A stretch of 6,445 bases of DNA from assembly GCA_024464205.1 (NCBI GenBank), contig JANHAI010000063.1:1-6445 (forward strand). The letters run 5' to 3'. Shown here piece by piece: positions 1 to 5,533 of the stretch. The stretch's first letter is position 1. Each line of letters opens with the position of its first letter. The stretch comes from Candidatus Methanomethylicia archaeon (GTDB lineage: Archaea; Thermoproteota; Methanomethylicia; Methanomethylicales; Methanomethylicaceae). Position numbers and translations under genes: made by a program. The notes below the pieces were generated by a model. The model did no database searches, had not been told where the DNA came from, and saw only the letters and a program-made list of their open reading frames with translations.

Positions 1-237
1 TGGGAGCTAAGGCTCCGGCTACTTGGGAACAACGAGGTCGGGGCTTTCCAATTGAAAGGCTCTGCGCGAGGCATTGAGGCGCTCGTCCAAGCGAGGGGCA
101 TATTCAGAGATGGGCTTACCAAGGACAGGCTAATCCAATCGGTGCTCGTCGTCCACAAGTCGATTACTATGGCATCATGGCTGCTCGAGAAGTACGCCGG
201 TGCAGATGAGCCAAAGGGCACTGCAAGCTACATGTGA
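1..237 (+). CDS. C-terminal fragment of an unrecognised protein (5' end outside the window)
   Basis: The frame is open from the first base of the window to a TGA at 235-237, giving the last 78 residues of a longer protein. A TTG at 52 could act as a start, but the frame stays open upstream with similar composition, so a gene entering from the left edge is more likely. The visible part is mostly soluble and helix-like, with charged residues between hydrophobic ones (for example GIEALVQARGIF and LIQSVLVVHKSI), and ends in a short polar tail, PKGTASYM. I see no catalytic motif, cysteine cluster or membrane segment, and I do not recognise the family. It converges on the DUF6125-like gene, whose stop lies 22 bases downstream. 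No T-rich terminator is evident between them. Confidence is for a real coding end, not for any function. Confidence 0.55.
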   Translation, partial: WELRLRLLGNNEVGAFQLKGSARGIEALVQARGIFRDGLTKDRLIQSVLVVHKSITMASWLLEKYAGADEPKGTASYM

Positions 238-259
238 ACCCTATAGTTAGTGTTCCATA

Positions 260-775
260 TCAGTCCAATGTGAATTCCCATCTGCAATAGTATTCTTTCG
301 GGTGCGAGTCCGGCGGCGCGCAGACGCATCGTGTTTTTATCCTCGGGTTTATCTCCCTGGCGAATGCCGAGAGGTGGGCCAGACCTACTGGCTTGCAGGG
401 GAATTCGCCTTTTCCGTCCCTGACCCTGGCATACTGAGGGCGGCACCTTGTGATCGATACCAAGAGTTTTTTGCCTTCAAGCTCGGCCTTAATGCCAGAT
501 ACCGGACCGAAGGCAACAAGGCCAATCGCCATTTTCAGAGATCCGAGGTCCCCCTCATCAATCTTGAGCAGCTCCTTGATCCTTTTTGCTTCAGTCTTTC
601 CATACTGCCCCCATGCCTCTTCGTCTATTTCAATGGCCCTCTCAAGACCATACCGCCGTTCGATGCCCAAGAAGTAATAGCCGTCGATTGTGAGTATGTT
701 CTTCGAGAGGATCTCGACATACTTGATCAATTGCTCTTTCGAGAACGATTCGAGTTGGCTCGCCATCCAAACCAC
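260..775 (-). CDS. DUF6125 / L-2-amino-thiazoline-4-carboxylate hydrolase-like family protein
   Basis: This 171-residue soluble protein matches my memory of the DUF6125 (ATC-hydrolase-like) family, which occurs in archaea and some anaerobic bacteria. The N-terminal half is helical: FSKEQLIKYVEILSKN (11-26), then DGYYFLGIERRYGLERAIEID (31-51) and WGQYGKTEAKRIKELL (55-70). The C-terminal half carries the family's cysteine-rich core: TRCRPQ near C111, FPCKPVGLA around C127, RIKTRCVCAPPDSHP with C150, C152 and H158, and the closing YCRWEFTL with C164. The spaced Cys/His residues could bind a metal or a thiol substrate, but no reaction is established for these proteins and the hydrolase name is by distant homology. 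The GTG at 775 sits at a distance from the TATA-like box at 797-808 that suits a leaderless or short-leader transcript. ATG at 766 (residue 4) is the alternative start. It is probably monocistronic. Confidence 0.85.
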   Translation of the reverse strand: MVWMASQLESFSKEQLIKYVEILSKNILTIDGYYFLGIERRYGLERAIEIDEEAWGQYGKTEAKRIKELLKIDEGDLGSLKMAIGLVAFGPVSGIKAELEGKKLLVSITRCRPQYARVRDGKGEFPCKPVGLAHLSAFAREINPRIKTRCVCAPPDSHPKEYYCRWEFTLD

Positions 776-796
776 GCTGTTACCAATTATGCCTTG

Positions 797-808
797 TTAG
801 TATTTTAG
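797..808 (-). promoter_or_regulatory. TATA-like box upstream of the DUF6125-like gene
   Basis: Read on the minus strand this is CTAAAATACTAA, an A/T block in otherwise G/C-rich DNA. Its centre lies about 28 bases before the GTG at 775. That fits the archaeal TATA box to start-site distance and suggests a nearly leaderless mRNA. No convincing Shine-Dalgarno sequence precedes either GTG 775 or ATG 766. Confidence 0.4.
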
Positions 809-864
809 CGTGGCGACTCCCTACGAATGGGGCTTTTTTGACATCCATGCTGCTTAACAGCCTA

Positions 865-878
865 TGACCGAGAGGTCA
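865..878 (-). terminator. Small hairpin over the stop codon of the ArsR-membrane gene
   Basis: A perfect 5-base inverted repeat, TGACC-GAGA-GGTCA, spans the TGA stop at 876-878. A second short inverted repeat, GCTG-CTTAA-CAGC, follows at 849-861 in the direction of minus-strand transcription. No U-tract follows on the minus strand, so neither is a classical terminator. They could stabilise a 3' end or be chance. Confidence 0.2.
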
Positions 879-1493
879 CTTCAGCAAGTATTTGAATGCC
901 AGTTTGAGCGCCGCCCAGCCAATGAAGGCGCCAATGAAGACAAACATGAATGTGACTACGAAAATTGTGCTAAGCTGGATAAGCGGCAACCCGCCTATTA
1001 TGGGAAATGTCGCCAGCGCGATCGTCGCTGACGCGACGATTATTGAACGGAAGAGCTTCTTGAAGCTGTTCCTGAAGAATGCCCCGATCAGCCCGAGCAG
1101 GACGCTGGGGATCAGGATGTGCACTGGCATCAGGTACGCATTTGAAAGCACATAAAAGATGCCTATCGGCACAGGGGCATAGAGCCAGGTCAGATCAGGC
1201 TCATTCCTCTTGGTCATGGCCTTGCCATCATGCGCGATCGAGCTGTCGACTCTCGCGATCCAGCCCTTTGCGACAGGCGTGGCCTCGTAGTAATATGCCC
1301 TATCTTTGAGCTCCCTTGTTACCAAGTTCAGCCGGAGGAGCATCGCAAGATGCGATTCTACTGTGCTCCTCGCTTTTCCCGCTATCTTGGCTATCTCGTC
1401 GCCAGTCATCCGCTTGTCGAGTAATGCCTTCACGATGGAGTACCTTGTCTTGTCTGCGAGCGCGTCCATTATTTCTCTAGCCTCATCTTCCAT
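876..1493 (-). CDS. ArsR-type winged-helix regulator with C-terminal membrane domain
   Basis: The 205-residue product has two parts. Residues 1-75 form an ArsR-like winged helix: ALADKTRYSIVKALLD (11-26), the helix-turn-helix MTGDEIAKIAGKARSTVESHLAMLLRLNLV (29-58) with a likely recognition helix at 42-54, and a wing at 59-71 (TRELKDRAYYYEATP follows the family pattern). Residues 103-200 hold about four hydrophobic segments (103-120, 123-140, 150-172, 175-200) with a basic loop RNSFKKLFR between the second and third, so the protein is probably an inner-membrane-tethered DNA-binding regulator. There is no metal-binding CxC motif in the recognition helix, so a metal sensor is not supported. The ATG at 1493 has AGGA eight bases upstream and no better in-frame start. 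The gene is divergent from the radA cluster across a palindrome-bearing gap, so it could regulate itself, the cluster or both. The signal sensed is unknown. Confidence 0.85.
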   Translation of the reverse strand: MEDEAREIMDALADKTRYSIVKALLDKRMTGDEIAKIAGKARSTVESHLAMLLRLNLVTRELKDRAYYYEATPVAKGWIARVDSSIAHDGKAMTKRNEPDLTWLYAPVPIGIFYVLSNAYLMPVHILIPSVLLGLIGAFFRNSFKKLFRSIIVASATIALATFPIIGGLPLIQLSTIFVVTFMFVFIGAFIGWAALKLAFKYLLK

Positions 1494-1560
1494 CTTTATC
1501 GTCCTAAGATGATGCGTACTCCTTTATCATCCTTTTTGTTCATCTTTTCGCTGATGGTGT

Positions 1561-1595
1561 GTTTCGAATTTTCTAGAAACGCCGATACTACGGCG
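1561..1595. promoter_or_regulatory. Candidate operator: nested inverted repeats in the divergent intergenic region
   Basis: Between the divergent starts (1493 minus, 1650 plus) lies TTTCTAGAAA at 1570-1579, a perfect 10-base palindrome. It is nested within the repeat GTTTC (1561-1565) / GAAAC (1576-1580), and is followed by CGCCG-ATACTA-CGGCG (1580-1595), a perfect 5-base inverted repeat with a 6-base spacer. ArsR-family dimers bind such palindromes, and the position upstream of both genes suits an operator. The block ends just before the plus-strand TATA-like box. Binding is inferred, not shown. Confidence 0.4.
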
Positions 1596-1607
1596 GTCTA
1601 AAGATTG

Positions 1608-1616
1608 CTTAAATTT
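1608..1616 (+). promoter_or_regulatory. TATA-like box for the radA-containing cluster
   Basis: CTTAAATTT is the best archaeal TATA-like element in the gap. It is centred about 26 bases before the expected transcription start near 1638 and leaves a leader of roughly 12 bases before ATG 1650. It overlaps the region just after the alternative TTG start at 1605, which argues against using that TTG. Confidence 0.45.
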
Positions 1617-1649
1617 CAACAGACCAGATGGCAGATCAGGGCATCGAGA

Positions 1650-2255
1650 ATGGCGAAAAGGAGATCTCTCTTTAAGTGGACGGTAATAGCTTGCATCGCT
1701 TTTATGGTGCCAGCAGTGGCCCTCTTCGTAATCGCATACCTCATCTTGAGGACGAAGGCAGCGAAGAGGGCATTCGGATTCGTCAAAGCTAAGGCATGCG
1801 TTAGCCAAGTCCGTACGTTCCTAACAGCACGCAAGTTGAGGGCATGCAATTCTCTGAAAGAGGACTTGGTAGAGGTGAAGTACTATAGAGCAGATGATGC
1901 CCCTTTCGTTGCCATAGTGGACGGGCAGTCCGTAATTTGCGTCTCTGCAGTCAGCATTGGAGAGGTCGATGCCAAGATCGTGGAGGGAGTTTACAGAGCA
2001 ATGGAGAATGCCTCAATGGGCGCATCCGAGATGGCTTTTTTTGTCAAGGCATCAAGGCGCGGATTTGAGGGCAAGATCCTAGTCGCCGAGAACTCGGACG
2101 GGACGGCAGAAGGGATTGCGGTGGCCGGGGCATTTGCATGGCGGTTCGCAAGGTCCCTCTCGGCCGTCATTGAGTCCCACTCGCCGGGCGCAGCTCTGAG
2201 GATCTGCGCGGGAGAGGAAGTAGTCAGGAATCTAGCATCAGGGGGCGCGACATGA
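1650..2255 (+). CDS. Single-pass membrane protein of unknown family, first gene of the radA cluster
   Basis: From ATG 1650 the product is 201 residues. The frame also extends to a TTG at 1605 (216 residues), but that start would coincide with the TATA-like box. ATG 1650 has AGGG eight bases upstream. A basic N terminus (MAKRRSLFK) precedes one strong membrane helix at about 10-33 (WTVIACIAFMVPAVALFVIAYLIL), then a basic stretch RTKAAKRAFGFVKAK. Because both flanks are basic, the topology is unclear, although a partnership with the cytoplasmic products downstream would need the large domain inside. Residues 70-196 look like a soluble alpha/beta domain with strands such as FVAIVDGQSVICVSA and MAFFVKASRR, a repeated ENSDGTAEG turn, and a helix AFAWRFARSLSAVIE. 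I do not recognise the family. The stop overlaps the next start by four bases (ATGA). One possibility is that it supplies the membrane or N-terminal part that VirB4/HerA-type proteins have fused or as a partner. Confidence 0.75.
   Translation: MAKRRSLFKWTVIACIAFMVPAVALFVIAYLILRTKAAKRAFGFVKAKACVSQVRTFLTARKLRACNSLKEDLVEVKYYRADDAPFVAIVDGQSVICVSAVSIGEVDAKIVEGVYRAMENASMGASEMAFFVKASRRGFEGKILVAENSDGTAEGIAVAGAFAWRFARSLSAVIESHSPGAALRICAGEEVVRNLASGGAT
2241..2245 (+). promoter_or_regulatory. Ribosome-binding site for the HerA/VirB4-like gene
   Basis: GGGGG lies six bases before ATG 2252, inside the 3' end of the upstream gene. This supports the ATG at 2252 over internal starts and fits coupled translation through the ATGA overlap. 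Confidence 0.35.
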
Positions 2256-3679
2256 TGGAACGTCAATCGCCTTCCCAGAAATCCAGGGGTATGGAGGGCG
2301 GTATTTTGGAAGGGATGAGGCATCAGGGATTTGAAGGCGTAGGGTGGTCTGAACTGTCACGCGTTTGCATAGTGGGGATGCAGCGCCATAGGGAAAGGTT
2401 CGAGATGGAACTCGCCATGAGGTTCGCTGAGGGCGGGAGGCGGTTCCTTATCCTTGACTCCGGCGGGAGGTTTGGGCAGTTGATTTCACACATCCCTTGT
2501 CTCAGGGTCTACAGGGTTGGCAAGTATTTTTCGATAAGCCCTTTTACAAGATGCGAAGGACTGACCCCCTTGGCGCAGGCGTCCTTCATATCGATCTCTT
2601 TGCAGCTTCTCCTCGGCCTTGGCAGGGATGAGAGGCTATACTTCGAGCGCGCGCTCGTTTCAGCATATGAATCCAAAATCGATGATCCAACATTCAGAGA
2701 CATCTCAGACATGCTGCTGCAGATCGAGGCTGATTCTCACCCGAGGGAAGGGCAAAAGATCGAGTCCCTCAGGAACGCGCTTTGGGAAGCTGAAAGCGGG
2801 GCAATCGGCAAGATGGCGATCTGCAGACAGCCAAGAGAGGTAACCCTGCCAGCTGTCATTGATGTGTCGTCGTTGGAGGGCATTGCTGCTAGGGCATTGG
2901 TCCTGGTTGCACTACTTCTGAGGGCGTGCACCCTGAGGCCGGCTTCCCTACTGATAGAGCTGCAGGAACTCTTCGGAAGCTTTGGGGGCGCATTGTGGTG
3001 GCCGTTCATGGGAGAGTTGTTGAGGCGATTCAGAGATCTTGAGGCGACGGAAACATCGTTTCAGATCGGTGCAGAAAGCCTTTCGTCGATACCTACTCCT
3101 TTACTCGATGGCTCGGCAGCAGTCGTTTTTTGCTGCCCCCTGTGGGCTGACGAGCTGACCTTCATCGAGAAGGCATTGCTGGCTGGGCGAGGGTGCGCGA
3201 AGCCGCTTGCGAAGCTCGGGATGGGGACGGCAATAGCATGGATAAGGGGATCCGGCAAAGCGATCCTTCTCCGCTATCGCCCAACACCTTTCGATGCCGT
3301 AGACGAGGGGGGCGTGCTGAAGCATATGGCGGCGTTGGGCGAGCCTACAGAGGAGTTGAGGCTTCCTGAGAAAAGGGAGGGGCTCCTTGAGAAGCTCTTC
3401 AGGGACAGGGGGGCGCGCCATTATGCCGTGGAGCTCCTTGGGCTGATAAGGGGAGGGCGCGTCCCTGTCGACGCCGTAGTGGGGCAGAGGGACGTGAAGC
3501 TGAAGAGGGCAGTCAAATTGATGAAGAGGAATTTCCTGATAATCGAATGCATGGACAACAGCGGCGCATATTTCTTCAGGCTGACTAAGGCTGGGGAACG
3601 TGCCCTGATGGAGGCTGAGTCGCCTTCGGATGATTCTGAGCGCTCTCTAGGCAGAGCCGATGGTGGTGATGAGCGATGA
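2252..3679 (+). CDS. HerA/VirB4-like ATPase-fold protein with degraded Walker motifs and a C-terminal winged helix
   Basis: The 475-residue product follows the layout of HerA/VirB4-type DNA-translocating ATPases. Residues 36-78 match the first strand, helix and second strand: RVCIVGM, then an amphipathic helix, then RRFLILDSGGRFGQLI, where family members read LIIDPHGEY. Next comes VYRVGKYFSISPF (86-98), like the usual 'R-PG--SLNPF' turn, and LTPLAQASFISISLQLLLGL. VIDVSSLEG (202-210) matches the conserved VIDLS strand, and SLLIELQELFG (232-242) lies where Walker B should be. Residues about 386-455 form a winged helix (YAVELLGLIRGG, then VDAVVGQRDVKLKRAVKLMKRNFLI). The nucleotide-binding loop is replaced by GMQRHRER (42-49), with no GxGKS/T. 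Walker B carries E-L instead of D-E. ATP hydrolysis is therefore unlikely, and a structural or DNA-binding role is inferred. Family assignment is by pattern recognition of remote similarity. It overlaps both neighbours by four bases. Confidence 0.7.
   Translation: MMERQSPSQKSRGMEGGILEGMRHQGFEGVGWSELSRVCIVGMQRHRERFEMELAMRFAEGGRRFLILDSGGRFGQLISHIPCLRVYRVGKYFSISPFTRCEGLTPLAQASFISISLQLLLGLGRDERLYFERALVSAYESKIDDPTFRDISDMLLQIEADSHPREGQKIESLRNALWEAESGAIGKMAICRQPREVTLPAVIDVSSLEGIAARALVLVALLLRACTLRPASLLIELQELFGSFGGALWWPFMGELLRRFRDLEATETSFQIGAESLSSIPTPLLDGSAAVVFCCPLWADELTFIEKALLAGRGCAKPLAKLGMGTAIAWIRGSGKAILLRYRPTPFDAVDEGGVLKHMAALGEPTEELRLPEKREGLLEKLFRDRGARHYAVELLGLIRGGRVPVDAVVGQRDVKLKRAVKLMKRNFLIIECMDNSGAYFFRLTKAGERALMEAESPSDDSERSLGRADGGDER
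3662..3670 (+). promoter_or_regulatory. Ribosome-binding site for the 102-residue protein
   Basis: GGTGGTGAT, matching the GGTGAT core complementary to the 16S 3' end, ends five bases before ATG 3676. It supports this small gene as genuinely translated. Confidence 0.45.
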
Positions 3680-3984
3680 GGGTGAAGCATGCCTCAGTGA
3701 ACCGGCTCTATTGGAGCCTTGGCAGGGCCGAGGGGGAAAAAGTATTCGGCGTGGAGCTGCACCGCTCTGGGAGCTTCATCAAGAGGACAGTAATAGCTAG
3801 GGGGAAATACGGGAGGGAGGATGTAATCTTCGAAGAAGTCTATAGCGAAGAGGAGTTCGCGGAGATTTTAGGTGCTGCCAGTGAGCTCCTTACACCAAAG
3901 GGATTGAGCTGCAGCCCCGATGCGAAGAAAAGGGCAATACTCGGGATGATCAGTACATTGAGGGGGTGGCTGGATGAGTTCTGA
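3676..3984 (+). CDS. Small hypothetical protein between the HerA/VirB4-like gene and radA
   Basis: This gene encodes 102 residues and shares ATGA with the upstream stop; its own stop lies 11 bases inside radA. It has a good ribosome-binding site. The N-terminal half looks like a small beta-rich fold (RLYWSLGRAEGEKVFGVELHRSG, then FIKRTVIARGKYGREDVIFEEVYS). The C-terminal half looks helical (EEEFAEILGAASELL, then PDAKKRAILGMISTLRGWLDEF). There are no membrane segments, zinc-type cysteine clusters or catalytic motifs; the single cysteine is at 79. I do not recognise it. The tight coupling on both sides suggests that its product is needed in fixed proportion with the HerA/VirB4-like protein or RadA, perhaps as a subunit or mediator. 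That function is inference only. Confidence 0.75.
   Translation: MRVKHASVNRLYWSLGRAEGEKVFGVELHRSGSFIKRTVIARGKYGREDVIFEEVYSEEEFAEILGAASELLTPKGLSCSPDAKKRAILGMISTLRGWLDEF
3961..3969 (+). promoter_or_regulatory. Ribosome-binding site for radA
   Basis: AGGGGGTGG ends four bases before ATG 3974 and closely resembles the archaeal GGAGGTGA consensus. It fixes the radA start and lies inside the upstream gene, consistent with translational coupling. Confidence 0.5.
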
Positions 3985-4963
3985 AGAAAGCAGGAAACAA
4001 GTTGATGACGAAAATGAAGTCGAGCTCGAGGACCTCGCCGGGATAGGGTCTGCGACGGCTGAGAGGCTTAGGAGGGCGGGCATCAAGACCGTAAAGGACC
4101 TCGCTGCCTTTCCTGCTAGGGAGCTAGAGGAGATCAGCGAGCTTTCCGAGGGTAAAGCAGAAGAGGCTTCGAGGAGGGCGCGCGAGAGCGTATTCCCGAA
4201 GGTACTCTCTGCCAAGGAATACCTGGAGAAGAGGGGGTCTATGCCGCGCCTGACTACGGGCTGTGGAAATTTGGACAGGCTCCTCTGCGGAGGGCTCGAG
4301 CCAGGCATCACGGAGCTCATAGGGGCTTACGGGACAGGCAAAACGCAGCTCTGCCTCCAGCTTTGCATCACTGTGCAATTGACAAAGAACCGCGGCGGCC
4401 TTGGCGGCGCTGCCTTCTTCATAGATACCGAGGACACTTTCAAGCCAGAGAGGCTTGCGGAGATCGCCAAGGCGATGGGCATAGACGGCGGGATGGCACT
4501 TGAGAACGTTTACAGCTTCAGGGCGATTAACTCCGACCACCAGTTCGAGGGGGTCAGGATCGCTCAGGAGTACATAAAGACGAAAGGCGTCAGGCTCTTG
4601 GTGGTCGATTCGCTTACGGCTCACTTCAGGAACGAGTACCCTGGCAGGGAGAGCCTCGTCGGGAGGCAGCAGCGGCTCAATAGCTTCATACATCAGCTCC
4701 AGCGGACTGCCACTCTCTATGATGCCATAATTGTCGTAACCAACCAGATCCTCGATGTGCCAGAAGTCATCCCAGGCGTGAAACCAATGAGGCCTGCTGG
4801 GGGAAACGTTGTTGCGCATGGCTCGACGTTCAGGCTTTGGCTCGAGAGGTCGAAGGGGATGACAAGGGTGAGCGTGATAGACTCACCGAAGCACCCGAGG
4901 TGGTCAACGTACGTCTCACTTTCACAGAACGGTGTCGAGGACGCCGAAGTTGAAGAAAAATGA
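3974..4963 (+). CDS. radA: DNA repair and recombination protein RadA (RecA/Rad51 family)
   Basis: RadA forms ATP-dependent filaments on single-stranded DNA and carries out homology search and strand exchange. The 329 residues match the usual archaeal length. Residues 15-66 are the helix-hairpin-helix DNA-binding domain (LAGIGSATAERLRRAGIKTVKDLA). Walker A is GAYGTGKT (117-124), the catalytic glutamate is E153 in FIDTEDTF, and Walker B is LLVVDS (208-213). Loop L1 follows FRNEYPGRESLVGRQQR (218-234), and loop L2 runs from NQ (257-258) to GGNVVAH (276-282). The ATP-cap segment is IDSPKHPRW (302-310), without the PEGE sequence common in other archaeal RadAs. In the linker the polymerisation FxxA motif appears as V-L-S-A (77-80), so the phenylalanine may be missing or shifted. 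Catalytic residues are intact, so the protein should be active. The start overlaps the preceding gene by 11 bases. A divergent RadA paralogue is possible but less likely given the complete domain set. Confidence 0.95.
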   Translation: MSSEESRKQVDDENEVELEDLAGIGSATAERLRRAGIKTVKDLAAFPARELEEISELSEGKAEEASRRARESVFPKVLSAKEYLEKRGSMPRLTTGCGNLDRLLCGGLEPGITELIGAYGTGKTQLCLQLCITVQLTKNRGGLGGAAFFIDTEDTFKPERLAEIAKAMGIDGGMALENVYSFRAINSDHQFEGVRIAQEYIKTKGVRLLVVDSLTAHFRNEYPGRESLVGRQQRLNSFIHQLQRTATLYDAIIVVTNQILDVPEVIPGVKPMRPAGGNVVAHGSTFRLWLERSKGMTRVSVIDSPKHPRWSTYVSLSQNGVEDAEVEEK

Positions 4964-4995
4964 ATAGTAGATTAGGATGAGCGGGTCGGGCTGGG

Positions 4996-5508
4996 ATGAG
5001 TTCCCCTTTCTTCATGGAAACCATTCCGAAGGGGAAGGTGGCTCTTGTGCGCGGATTGGACAGCAGAGGAAGGGTCCTCATGGCTTTGGCAGCATGCAAT
5101 TCGGATGCCAAGGCTGGCAGGAGAGCGCTTTACCTCTGTAAAGGCCCTATCGCCATTCCTGATACGGAGCGGATTGATGAGCGCATCCTGCTTGGGAGCT
5201 ACGATTCCATCGAGGATGTGCCCGAAATATTGAGGCTCCTGGAGCCTTCATTTCTGGCGATCAACCCGATTAACCCGAGCTGCGGCTCGGCGATTTGGTC
5301 TGGTGGTAGGCTGATCTCGGGAGCCCTGTTTGGCATCTCCTCGTATGTGAGGGAGAGGGGGGCGGTCGCGATTTTCTTCATCGAGGAACCGATCGCAGTG
5401 CAATTCGGGAAGTCAGAGCCGAGATATTATGGGCTGATTAAAAGGTTCTGCGATCTAGAGTTTGTGTTTAACCCTGAACGCAGAATCGAGAGAAGCCTTC
5501 TCCATTGA
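4996..5508 (+). CDS. RecA-fold-like protein with inactivated P-loop, downstream of radA
   Basis: This 170-residue protein looks like a stripped RecA/KaiC-type core. IPKGKVALVRG (10-20) leads into a loop G20-LDSR-G25-R26-V27 with exact Walker A spacing (GxxxxGKT/S), but Lys is replaced by Arg and Thr/Ser by Val. AGRRALYL (40-47) matches the second strand. SIEDVPEILRLLEPSFLAIN (71-90) resembles the helix and Walker B strand, with Asn90 at the usual Asp. VRERGAVAIFFIEEP (118-132) matches the following helix and strand. It has no N-terminal DNA-binding domain. ATP hydrolysis is unlikely. By analogy with inactive Rad51 paralogues or mediators it may bind or regulate RadA, but this is inferred from position and fold only. 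ATG 4996 follows radA after a 32-base gap. The ribosome-binding site is weak (GGGCTGGG), and ATG 5014 is an alternative. Confidence 0.7.
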   Translation: MSSPFFMETIPKGKVALVRGLDSRGRVLMALAACNSDAKAGRRALYLCKGPIAIPDTERIDERILLGSYDSIEDVPEILRLLEPSFLAINPINPSCGSAIWSGGRLISGALFGISSYVRERGAVAIFFIEEPIAVQFGKSEPRYYGLIKRFCDLEFVFNPERRIERSLLH

Positions 5509-5533
5509 AAAATTTGGAAAATAAAAGGGGGAG
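5507..5533 (-). terminator. T-rich termination region for ppsA
   Basis: Read on the minus strand after the ppsA stop at 5543, this segment is CCCCCTTTTATTTTCC followed by AAATTTTTC. Archaeal RNA polymerase terminates at such U-rich tracts without needing a hairpin. The tract overlaps the end of the convergent gene. Confidence 0.55.

Noticed and set aside
302..808. Long plus-strand open frame (168 codons) opposite the DUF6125-like gene
   Set aside because: The minus-strand protein has recognisable family motifs. The plus-strand translation has low-complexity, unstructured composition typical of an antisense shadow, and no start signals.
811..841. Plus-strand CCC-N7-GGG stem followed by T6, looking like an intrinsic terminator
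   Set aside because: No plus-strand gene ends nearby, the stem is only three pairs, and the neighbouring genes are on the minus strand.
1605..1649. TTG start giving a 216-residue version of the membrane protein
   Set aside because: It would begin at the TATA-like box and upstream of the likely transcript start. ATG 1650 has a better upstream sequence and places the basic stretch directly before the membrane helix.
3245..3275. GSGKA sequence (residues 333-337) in the HerA/VirB4-like protein, resembling a P-loop
   Set aside because: It lacks the leading glycine spacing and the Ser/Thr after Lys. It sits near the C-terminal end of the core, not after the first strand, where this family has a glycine-containing turn.
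4124..4819. 231-codon minus-strand open frame opposite radA
   Set aside because: It lies entirely antisense to a RadA with intact catalytic motifs. Long antisense frames are common opposite G/C-rich genes, and the translation shows no family features.
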